Positions 46,782-54,211 of a DNA stretch of 64,000 bases are shown here, piece by piece. The stretch lies in NCBI GenBank assembly GCA_031551265.1, contig JAVBNU010000007.1, positions 1 to 64,000 on the forward strand, in the 5' to 3' direction. Under the pieces are notes generated by a model. The model ran no database searches, was not told the origin of the DNA, and was given only the letters and a program-made list of their open reading frames with translations. Each line of letters starts with the position of its first letter. The stretch's first letter is position 1. A program made the translations under genes and the position numbers. The DNA is from JAVBNU01 sp031551265. Its GTDB lineage: Bacteria; Cyanobacteriota; Vampirovibrionia; Gastranaerophilales; Gastranaerophilaceae.

Positions 46782-47699
46782 CTATACCTCTAAATATTTT
46801 TTAATTGATAAGAAGCTGCCAAGCGCACCAAATCCGATTGATGTGACGAACATAACGAAAATTACTATGTTCATTGCGAATGGAGGCGAGGCGATTGCGA
46901 AAAAGTCGTGCATGTTCAAAAGCTGGTTTTGGAACCAATTGAGCGGCCATAACGCTATTAAAGTACCTGCAAAACCATATATAGAACCTTGCAGAATGAG
47001 TGGCGTCTTTATGTACCAGTTGCTTACACCCATGAGACGCATTATTTCTATTTCTTCTTTTCTAGCTTGGATAACAAGATGTATTGTATTGTTAATAATT
47101 GTCACTGCAAAAACAGCTGAAACCAAGCCAACTATCAAAATAGTGATGTGAACTACACTTACGATGAGTTGAATTTTTTTAGCAATATCTTTGGCATAAT
47201 TGGTGCTTTCCACGGATGGTAATTTTTGTACGACAGCCGAAACATCATCAATGCTCTTCGGGTTGTCCACCTTTACGTGCAGCGTGTTAGGCAGCGGGTT
47301 ATCAACATCTGCAACGTCAAATTGCATCTTCATGTTTTTCCATGCCTGCTCTTTACTAATTATTTTGACACCGCGAACATGCTCTAATTTCCCGATTTCT
47401 GCCGATGCAGCAGTCGCGTCTACATTGTCTTTTAAATATACTGACAGCTCAAGTGAACTGCCCAAAGAATCAGTTATTGCTGAAAGTGACAAGCTTGATC
47501 TCAGTAAAACCCCGAAAACCATAAGCGCGACGGTCATTGTTGTGACAATCGCCAAATTATTCCAGCCCGTACGACCTATGCCTTTGACCGTTTCTTTTGA
47601 AATGCGCGCAATAATACGCAACTCGGTCAGCCAATCTTTTGGTATACGAGATTTTACTTTGCGTTTTATTCGGTTTTGTTGTGAATTTTCATCAGTCAT
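46782..47699 (-). CDS. ftsX: Cell-division protein FtsX
   Basis: 305 residues: a basic cytoplasmic N-terminus, one membrane helix (about 48-72), an extracytoplasmic loop with the FtsX pattern VSAVVQKLPSVESTNYAKD, then three helices (about 185-300). FtsX is the membrane partner of FtsE and activates peptidoglycan hydrolases at the division site. The gene overlaps ftsE by 8 bases, the normal arrangement, implying coupled synthesis. Confidence 0.94.
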   Translation of the reverse strand: MTDENSQQNRIKRKVKSRIPKDWLTELRIIARISKETVKGIGRTGWNNLAIVTTMTVALMVFGVLLRSSLSLSAITDSLGSSLELSVYLKDNVDATAASAEIGKLEHVRGVKIISKEQAWKNMKMQFDVADVDNPLPNTLHVKVDNPKSIDDVSAVVQKLPSVESTNYAKDIAKKIQLIVSVVHITILIVGLVSAVFAVTIINNTIHLVIQARKEEIEIMRLMGVSNWYIKTPLILQGSIYGFAGTLIALWPLNWFQNQLLNMHDFFAIASPPFAMNIVIFVMFVTSIGFGALGSFLSIKKYLEV

Positions 47700-48369
47700 A
47701 AGTACCTGCTTGTACGTCTTTTATAATTTGACCTTCATCCAGCGTGATAACGCGTTTTCTGAAATAATCGACCATTGCGTGGTCATGCGTTGAAACAACA
47801 ACGGTAATACCTTTTTGGATATTAACCTGCTCCAAAATTTGCATAACTTCCATTGAAGTTTTCGGGTCTAAGTTACCTGTGGGCTCGTCTGCGATTAACA
47901 ACGGAGGGCCGTTAACGATTGCACGCGCAATACTTACGCGCTGCTGTTCACCACCTGAAAGCTCTGTAGGTTTCGCTTTTGCTTTGTCTGACAATCCTAC
48001 AACTTTCAGAGCGCCTGTGACCCTTGCATTAATCTCGCGTGAGGACATGCCCAAAGTGCGTACTACGTATGCAACATTGTCATACACGCTTTGATTTTGT
48101 AATAATTTATAATCCTGAAATACAATTCCCATATATCTGCGTAAATTAGGGATTTTTTCGTTTTCCAGATTCGCAATATTAATACCGCCAATATGCACAG
48201 TCCCGCATGTAGGCGTTTCTTCGCGGTATAACATTTTTATCAATGTTGATTTGCCGGCGCCGCTTGAGCCAACCAAAAACACGAACTCGCCCGATAAAAT
48301 GTCTAAATTAACATTTTTCAGGGCATATTTGTCCTTATATTTTTTTGTGACACCTCTTAATTGTATCAT
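47692..48369 (-). CDS. ftsE: Cell-division ATP-binding protein FtsE
   Basis: 225-residue ABC ATPase: Walker A GSSGAGKST, Q-loop in VFQDYKLL, signature LSGGEQQR, Walker B LLIADEPTGNLD and the switch His in VVSTHD. The LIKMLYREETPTCG and RYMGIVFQDYKLL context is that of FtsE. It drives FtsX conformational changes in cell division. The start codon abuts the tktC stop, and the gene overlaps ftsX. Confidence 0.95.
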   Translation of the reverse strand: MIQLRGVTKKYKDKYALKNVNLDILSGEFVFLVGSSGAGKSTLIKMLYREETPTCGTVHIGGINIANLENEKIPNLRRYMGIVFQDYKLLQNQSVYDNVAYVVRTLGMSSREINARVTGALKVVGLSDKAKAKPTELSGGEQQRVSIARAIVNGPPLLIADEPTGNLDPKTSMEVMQILEQVNIQKGITVVVSTHDHAMVDYFRKRVITLDEGQIIKDVQAGTYD

Positions 48370-49332
48370 TTATCTCTTAGTCCCTTTATCTGTTATAGCA
48401 GATTTTATTCTTTCTGCCAATTTTTCGGCTGTTAAACCGTAAAAATCCATTAATATTCTCTGCTCGCCACTTTGTCCAAATTCGTCATTTGTACCGATAC
48501 GAACGACTTTGGTTGGCAATTCTTCACTCAACACCTCACATACAGTGCTGCCAATCCCGCCAATTATTGAGTGGTTTTCAACTGTGAACACAAGTCCTGT
48601 TTTTTGTGCTGATGTCACCAATGTCGATTTGTCAACGGGTTTAAGCACAGGCATGTGAATTACTTCTAAATCAATATTTTGTTCTTTTAATATTTCAGCG
48701 CAATCCAGCACTTCAATTAGTGTCTCCCCATTTGTTACAACTGTTGCGTCTTTGCCTTTACGTGCAACAACTGCTTTTTTAGGGTCAAATTTATAATTCT
48801 CATCGAATACGTCAGGCACATTTGTTCTTGCTATTCTCACGTATACAGGCCCGTTATGCTCAGCAGCGAACTCTATAACCTGTTTCGTCTCGGTACAATC
48901 GGCAGGCACTATAACCATCATGTTTGGAATATTGCGCATTAACGCGACATCCTCAAGCGCCTGATGGCTTGCTCCATCCTCTCCGACCGTAATCCCACCG
49001 TGAGTGGATACGATTTTGACGTTGAATTTCGGGTAACAAATTGAATTACGGATTTGATCCCATGCCCGTCCTGTTGCGAACATAGCAAAGGTTGAGACAA
49101 AAGGAATTTTGCCGGCAATTGAAAGCCCTGCAGCCGTTGTCATTAAATCCTGCTCGGCAATACCTACGTTGAAAAATCTTTCAGGGAACTCTTTTGCGAA
49201 CACACAAGTTTGAGTTGAGCATGACAAATCAGCGTCTAACGCAACGATATTAGGATTTTTTTTGCCTAATTCGGCCAAGGTTTTGCCGTATTCGGCTCTT
49301 ATAGATTTTGTAGTACGTTTATTAGCTATCAT
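48370..49332 (-). CDS. Transketolase, C-terminal subunit
   Basis: 320 residues carrying the pyrimidine-binding and C-terminal domains of transketolase: the catalytic-core segment AEQDLMTTAAGLS, STHGGITVGEDGASHQALED, and a terminal VENHSIIGGIGSTV. With the N-terminal subunit upstream it forms a split enzyme moving C2 units in the non-oxidative pentose phosphate route. The 4-base overlap (ATGA type) with the N-subunit gene ensures equal synthesis. Split transketolases are common in anaerobes and archaea. Confidence 0.93.
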   Translation of the reverse strand: MIANKRTTKSIRAEYGKTLAELGKKNPNIVALDADLSCSTQTCVFAKEFPERFFNVGIAEQDLMTTAAGLSIAGKIPFVSTFAMFATGRAWDQIRNSICYPKFNVKIVSTHGGITVGEDGASHQALEDVALMRNIPNMMVIVPADCTETKQVIEFAAEHNGPVYVRIARTNVPDVFDENYKFDPKKAVVARKGKDATVVTNGETLIEVLDCAEILKEQNIDLEVIHMPVLKPVDKSTLVTSAQKTGLVFTVENHSIIGGIGSTVCEVLSEELPTKVVRIGTNDEFGQSGEQRILMDFYGLTAEKLAERIKSAITDKGTKR

Positions 49333-50174
49333 AGTGCACCTCTCAGCTCTTTTATTGCTGTTTCATATTCGGTCTGCGATGGCGCTTTTCCATGCCAGCC
49401 AACCTGATTTTCCATAAACGAAACACCTTTGCCTTTGACTGTGTTTGCGATAATTACGGTTGGTTTCGTGTGTGTTTTAGCCTTTTGATAAGCTTCATAT
49501 ATTTCTTGGACGTTGTGCCCGTCAATGGTCAAAACTTCCCAGTTGAAGGCTTTGAATTTAGCTTCAAGTGAGTCTAATTGTTTTATTTTTTCGGTACAAT
49601 CATCAATTTGCAAATTATTTCTGTCGACAAAAGCAATTATACTGCTCAAGTTGAAGTGGGCAGCGTTCATGACGCCTTCCCAAACGTTGCCTTCCTGTAG
49701 TTCACCGTCTCCCATGTAAACAACTACATTTGCAGTATTTTTGTCCAGTCTTAAGCCCAATGCTGCACCACATGCCATTGATAACCCCTGACCAAGTGAG
49801 CCTGTTGAAACCTCTATGCCGTTGATATGACGGCATGATGGGTGACCTTGCAATCTGGTCGGGAATTTTCTGAAAGTAGTCAGTTCATTTACGGGGAAAT
49901 ACCCGCAATGTGCTAGCACTGCGTACAATGTCGCCGAAGCATGACCTTTTGAGAGAATAAATCTATCACGCAGATTAAACTTTGGGTCTTTATCCCACGC
50001 AGAACTGTGATTTAGACATTTTTTGTACAATGTAGCGATGATTTCAACAGCCGAAAGGCAACCGCCCGGGTGTCCCGACTTTGCGCTGTATATCATCTCT
50101 ATGATATTTGCTCTTATAGTGCGACAAAAAGAAGTGATATCCTTTAATTCTGACTCTGATAATTTTTGCGACAT
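49329..50174 (-). CDS. Transketolase, N-terminal subunit
   Basis: 281 residues, the ThDP-binding half: KSGHPGGCLSAVEI near the start, SKGHASATLYAVL, HPSCRHINGIEVSTGSLGQG and the ThDP/Mg motif GDGELQEGNVWEG...N. It pairs with the C-terminal subunit encoded next in the operon to make one transketolase. A ribosome site GGGAGAAT lies a few bases before the start. The gene begins 12 bases after the glycosyltransferase stop. Confidence 0.94.
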   Translation of the reverse strand: MSQKLSESELKDITSFCRTIRANIIEMIYSAKSGHPGGCLSAVEIIATLYKKCLNHSSAWDKDPKFNLRDRFILSKGHASATLYAVLAHCGYFPVNELTTFRKFPTRLQGHPSCRHINGIEVSTGSLGQGLSMACGAALGLRLDKNTANVVVYMGDGELQEGNVWEGVMNAAHFNLSSIIAFVDRNNLQIDDCTEKIKQLDSLEAKFKAFNWEVLTIDGHNVQEIYEAYQKAKTHTKPTVIIANTVKGKGVSFMENQVGWHGKAPSQTEYETAIKELRGAL

Positions 50175-50186
50175 TCTCCCACCTAA

Positions 50187-50975
50187 TCAATCTTTGTTTA
50201 ATTCTATTATAACCCTAAACAAGAACAATGGTAAAGTCGGAAATATTCTTTTGAATCTCGAGGGCTGTGTAATAAGTCTGTAAAGCCACTCACAGCCGAG
50301 TTTTCTGAAAAATATCGGCGCGCGTTTTACTTTGCCTGACCATACGTCAAAACTGCCTCCGACTCCTATCATTAATTTTCCGCTTAATTGTTCTTTGTAT
50401 TTTGCGATGAAAATCTCTTGTTTTGGCGCACCAAGCGCTACCAATAAAATCTGTGTTCCTGTTGATAAAATTTTTTCGATGATTTCCGATTCTTCTGTTT
50501 CGCTGAAATACCCGTTTTTTTGAAATGATATTTTTAAGTTCGGATATTCATTTTGCAAATTTTGAATGGCTGTTTGTAAAACATCTTCCTGCGCGCCTAA
50601 AAAACCAACGCTGTAGCCTTTTTCTGCTGCAATTTCTATAATTTTTTTTGAGAATTCAATACCCGGTACCTGTTCTATTTTAAGCCCGTGAATACGCATT
50701 CCAAGCTTTATTCCAACCCCATCAGGTATTACTAAATCTGCCGTGCGCAGCACCTCTGCAAATTCAGCATTTTTATTCCCCATTTCAATCATTTCGGGAT
50801 TAATTGTTACAACCTGAGTGCTTTTGCCTTGCGTTAAACGCTCCAGCGCATAATCAACAGATTGATTAAAACCCAACAAATCAATATTATATCCAAGTAG
50901 TTTTCTCTGTATTCTTTCCAAAATATGCTCTCTATAAAATTGAACCATGTACATTTTACAACAAGAATTGCACAT
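50187..50975 (-). CDS. WecG/TagA/CpsF glycosyltransferase (GT26)
   Basis: 262 residues in the longest frame; the domain itself begins near LLGYNIDLLGFNQ, and ATGs at 50954 or 50948 are equally plausible because no ribosome site decides. Family motifs: VTINPEMIEM, IPDGVGIKLG, VPGIEF, GFLGAQEDV, LLVALGAPKQEIFI and a C-terminal basic region GCEWLYRLITQPSRFKR that binds the membrane. Members add N-acetylmannosamine(-uronic acid) to lipid-linked glycans in surface polymer synthesis. It is the first gene of the operon that includes transketolase and ftsEX. Confidence 0.9.
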   Translation of the reverse strand: MCNSCCKMYMVQFYREHILERIQRKLLGYNIDLLGFNQSVDYALERLTQGKSTQVVTINPEMIEMGNKNAEFAEVLRTADLVIPDGVGIKLGMRIHGLKIEQVPGIEFSKKIIEIAAEKGYSVGFLGAQEDVLQTAIQNLQNEYPNLKISFQKNGYFSETEESEIIEKILSTGTQILLVALGAPKQEIFIAKYKEQLSGKLMIGVGGSFDVWSGKVKRAPIFFRKLGCEWLYRLITQPSRFKRIFPTLPLFLFRVIIELNKD

Positions 50976-51303
50976 AGGAAAGGATTATGTTGTTTATCTC
51001 AAAATAAAATGTTATTAATGCTTGTGATTAATCAGGTACTCCCTCTCCACGATGCGCACTACTGTCCCGAATAATTTTGGATTCAATAACCCAACTTGAT
51101 GTCATACCGAAACATAAAGTGTAGGATAATAAGATTGACGTGTATATTCGGTATCTTTCCTTCTAACGGATGTTTCTTCCAATAATGATTTCATTTGTTA
51201 ACTGGTAAGATGCCGGATAGTTCCGCTTTTATTGACTTGCAACAACTTGAGTTCCGGCATGACGGCAAGAAAAATGTCTGCATAAGTTTAACGGTAATTT
51301 AAC
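50976..51303. other. Intergenic region with palindromic repeat, copy 4
   Basis: 51101-51262 is a nested palindrome of the GTCA...ATCT...AGAT...TGAC scaffold: outer GTCATACCGAA with TTCCGGCATGAC, inner ATTCGGTATCTT with AAGATGCCGGAT. The left part 50976-51100 shows only GAGAGGGAGTACC-like short dyads; the wecG promoter is not obvious. Confidence 0.7.
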
Positions 51304-51942
51304 TTATCTTTTTTTAATCTTTGTGATATCTTGCCCGGGCAAGCAGTATATGCCATCTTTGTACAGATAAAATTCATACTGGTCTGACCAGTTTTTAGTC
51401 GTATTGTCTGCCAGCATTGTCACTTTATTCGGCCCTTGATTTGAGTTTGTATCAATTGTTATTTTAGCGCATGCCGTTTCAGGAGTCAGATTTTCGGCGC
51501 CTTCACCGTTGTATTTGTCAGCAGCGAAACCGCAATTAGCATTAAAATCACTAAAAGTGTATTTTATATTGTCTCGTGTGACAAAAAACGGCTCGGTGAT
51601 ATCGGTGTTCTTTTCGGTTGTGATTAAAGCTTTTGTAAAGATTTTTTCTACAATAGTTTGTATAGACGTGAGCATTTGGTCATTGTCGACACAGTCTTTT
51701 TCATATTCAATTTGAGATTGTTCAGTGGTTCCTGCAGCCGGATTGCCGACGCAAAAATCATCCATGTATGCATATTCAAATACCTGATTAAGCACACCAT
51801 AGGCTTTTTGGGCACCCGCGATGTATTGTGTGCGATTGATATTGTTTATTGTCGCAGGTATGGCGAACATCGCAACCATGCCGATTATAACTATCGTGAG
51901 CAGAACTTCTGCTAAAGTAAATCCGTTTCTGTATCTTGTCAT
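51304..51942 (-). CDS. Prepilin-type N-methylated protein (type IV pilin-like)
   Basis: 212 residues from ATG 51942, which GAAAGTGAG precedes; a longer frame adds 6 residues. The leader MTRYRNG is cleaved before FTLAEVLLTIVIIGMVAMFAIP, a textbook type IV pilin helix with Glu at +5. The C-terminal domain has six cysteines that could form disulfides. It is monocistronic with no assembly genes nearby. It may be a major pilin or pseudopilin; the giant prepilin operon at 27.6 kb may use the same machinery. Confidence 0.85.
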   Translation of the reverse strand: MTRYRNGFTLAEVLLTIVIIGMVAMFAIPATINNINRTQYIAGAQKAYGVLNQVFEYAYMDDFCVGNPAAGTTEQSQIEYEKDCVDNDQMLTSIQTIVEKIFTKALITTEKNTDITEPFFVTRDNIKYTFSDFNANCGFAADKYNGEGAENLTPETACAKITIDTNSNQGPNKVTMLADNTTKNWSDQYEFYLYKDGIYCLPGQDITKIKKR

Positions 51943-52012
51943 ATGCGTACTCACTTTCATTTTTTAATTACTTTAATAATAATAATCTATTTCGATTTTG
52001 TAAATTGTTCAT

Positions 52013-52201
52013 ATATATGAGACCTCGGCACAAGTCTGAAAAATTTGTTTTTTTCGATTTGTGCCGAGGTCGACCTATCGGATGTAAGCAGAAGCAAATC
52101 CTTGCGAGGAGTAAGGTTTGCGTCTGCGATACTGGACGTGGTAGACCCTGCTCAAGGTGCTTTTTCGCAGAGAAAGTAACTTGTGCAGTGGTCTCATATA
52201 T
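52013..52201. repeat. 189-base nested palindrome with terminal inverted repeats
   Basis: Perfect 12-base termini ATATATGAGACC (52013-52024) and GGTCTCATATAT (52190-52201). Inside are GACCTCGGCACAA (52021-52033) with TTGTGCCGAGGTC (52059-52071), and GCAGAAGCAAATCCTTGC (52088-52105) with GTAAGGTTTGCGTCTGC (52111-52127), nearly complementary. It contains no credible ORF. It may be a miniature inverted-repeat element or a structured RNA upstream of secG. Confidence 0.8.
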
Positions 52202-52285
52202 TAATTTATGCAAAATTATTCTTGTTGTCCCGCTTTCTTTGTGATAGACTCTGTTCATAAGCAGTATAACAAAGGAAACACACCA

Positions 52286-52516
52286 ATGGCAGCAGTTCAA
52301 TTTTTATGGATATTACAAATCGTATCAGCATTATTACTAATTTTATTGGTTTTATTGCACTCACCAAAAGGCGATGGTATTTTGGGTATCGGTGGCGCGT
52401 CTAACTTGTTTGCATCACAAAAAAACGCTGAATCAGGCCTCAACAAGCTGACTACAATTGTTGCAATCGTGTTTATCGTAGTTACATTTTTAACCGGTTT
52501 CAAAATATTTTTATAA
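52286..52516 (+). CDS. secG: Preprotein translocase subunit SecG
   Basis: 76 residues with two membrane helices (about 5-25 and 52-73) joined by the SecG loop LLHSPKGDGILGIGGASNLFASQKNAESGLNKLT. SecG aids SecYEG-driven protein export. The start at 52286 (MAAVQFLW) follows AAAGGAAA at a good distance; the open frame runs 26 codons further up without support. Confidence 0.92.
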   Translation: MAAVQFLWILQIVSALLLILLVLLHSPKGDGILGIGGASNLFASQKNAESGLNKLTTIVAIVFIVVTFLTGFKIFL

Positions 52517-52565
52517 AATTTGGTTATTACTAGCAAAAAATTTCATGTTTGGTTTTTAAACAAGT

Positions 52566-53552
52566 ATGAAAATTGATAATGCGCAAAATAATAATATTAA
52601 ATTTGGTCAAGTCGGCATGGCGAAGCTCTCAAAAGGACTGCTGCCAATTGCGAACAGGGACTCGTTGAGTCTGGAAACAGCTTTTTATAGAGACTTACCC
52701 TCTCTTTTGATGGCGCGCGATTATATTGAAACCGTTTTGAGATTTAAAAGAAATGTCCGTGTTTTGGATGGTGCGTGCTCAACAGGTGAGGAAACCTGGT
52801 CGATTGCTATGGTTTTGTGCGATATGCTGGACAGGGTCAAAATAACAGGCTTTGATTTGTTTAATAAAGAAGCCATAACAAAAGCTAAAAAAGGTATCTA
52901 TCCTGTTAGTCAGGCCACAAGCGCTACTCCACAGGGGAGTATAGATGCTCTTATGCTTCTGAATTCATGTTTTGATGGTTTTAAGGACTCGTTTTTAGCT
53001 TTCGGCGATGTTAAGAAGTTTAACCCTGCCCAACGCCATTGTAGAGATGTTTTTGAACACTTTTTTAGTGAAGTAAAAGATAAAAACAAGATTAAAACTC
53101 TATCCAAATCTTTTGATAATGATTTTTTCAGTGGAATAAAAAAATGTTTAAATTTTGAGACAAAATTTTTCCAAGTTAAGCCTGAAAATAGAAAAGTATG
53201 TGATTTTGTGCAGGGTGATATTCTCAAGCTAAAAGATATAGCTGAGCCTGAAAGTGCTGATGTTTTATTATTTAGAAATGCGCTGTATCAGCTGACAACA
53301 GACGATACGCCCATGGGAATGGTTAACGCTGTGCCAAAAACAAAAGAGCAGATTATCGAGATTTTAGATTCAATAGTAGCGAATGCAAGAGAAACATTAG
53401 TGCCTCACGGGGTATTTATCACAGGGAAAAACCATCTTTTCGGACATTATCCGGTTTTAGATGAGTGCCTCGAAAAAGCAATGAGCAAACATGGCTTTAA
53501 TGCTTGCGCGCCGGCGGAAATGAACATGGGTATTTGGCAAAAGCGCAGTTAG
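52566..53552 (+). CDS. CheR-type SAM-dependent methyltransferase with N-terminal tag
   Basis: 328 residues. The SAM site VLDGACSTGEETWSIAM (about 66-82) and GFDLFNKEAITKAKKGIY match CheR, and LLFRNALYQL matches the CheR RNxLxY segment. CheR methylates glutamates of chemoreceptors; the usual CheR N-terminal helical domain is missing and an insert near 110-210 is longer than normal. The first 15 residues form a polar leader ending IKFGQ, the tag shared with three other proteins here. There is no chemotaxis operon adjacent, so the substrate could differ. It lies 49 bases after secG on the same strand. Confidence 0.75.
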   Translation: MKIDNAQNNNIKFGQVGMAKLSKGLLPIANRDSLSLETAFYRDLPSLLMARDYIETVLRFKRNVRVLDGACSTGEETWSIAMVLCDMLDRVKITGFDLFNKEAITKAKKGIYPVSQATSATPQGSIDALMLLNSCFDGFKDSFLAFGDVKKFNPAQRHCRDVFEHFFSEVKDKNKIKTLSKSFDNDFFSGIKKCLNFETKFFQVKPENRKVCDFVQGDILKLKDIAEPESADVLLFRNALYQLTTDDTPMGMVNAVPKTKEQIIEILDSIVANARETLVPHGVFITGKNHLFGHYPVLDECLEKAMSKHGFNACAPAEMNMGIWQKRS

Positions 53553-53567
53553 TAACTGGTTTTATTG

Positions 53568-54086
53568 TCAGGCAGAAATTCCAAACGAGTTGCCGAACGG
53601 AACGTAATTTGCAGGAATATCTTTTGTTACGATGCTGCCTGCAACGATTACTGAATTATCACCTATTGTAACACCCGGCATGATTATGACGTCGCCGCCA
53701 ATTCTAACGTTGTTGCCGATTTTGATAGGTTTTGCGCAAGATTGTAAATGTTTTGTGTACAGGCCAACATTGGGGCCAAGGAAAACATTATCACCGATTG
53801 AAATTTTTGCGTAATCCAGAAAAATACATCCGTGGTCAGCATAAAAATTTTCGCCGATTTCAATATTATGACCGAAATCACAATGGAATGGCGCTTCAAT
53901 GCATATTTTTTCACCTGTTTGAGCGAATAATTCTTTGAGCAATCTTTTACGTGTGCTGTCATCTTCTGTGAAAATATTGTTCAAATTAAATATCAGATTT
54001 TTAGTGCTGCTAATTTTGGGCTTGTCTTTGGATAAACAAAGATTGCCGCTAACTATCGTTTCTTTTTCGCATAAAATATTACTCAT
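53568..54086 (-). CDS. Maltose/galactoside-type O-acetyltransferase (left-handed beta-helix)
   Basis: 172 residues. The hexapeptide-repeat beta-helix is clear: IEIGENFYADHGCIFLDYAKISIGDNVFLGPNVGLYTKH and IGNNVRIGGDVIIMPGVTIGDNSVIVAGSIVTKDIPANYVPFG. The PFHCDFGHNIEIG start and the His in YTKHLQ are those of the Maa/LacA group, which acetylates sugars with acetyl-CoA. The sugar is unknown. It converges with the CheR-like gene. Confidence 0.88.
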   Translation of the reverse strand: MSNILCEKETIVSGNLCLSKDKPKISSTKNLIFNLNNIFTEDDSTRKRLLKELFAQTGEKICIEAPFHCDFGHNIEIGENFYADHGCIFLDYAKISIGDNVFLGPNVGLYTKHLQSCAKPIKIGNNVRIGGDVIIMPGVTIGDNSVIVAGSIVTKDIPANYVPFGNSFGISA

Positions 54087-54211
54087 GAAACCATTCCTAC
54101 TCTTGAATTTTAGTGCTAAGTGTAATGTGTATCATATTCCACATTTGCATTTTAAGCTGGAAATAGCTTTTATTCAAGTGTTTTGTGAATATTCGTTAAG
54201 CGAATTTCCTG

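Noticed and set aside
51968..52300. Minus-strand ORF of 110 residues
   Set aside because: It runs straight through the 189-base nested palindrome and the start of secG and has no sensible composition.
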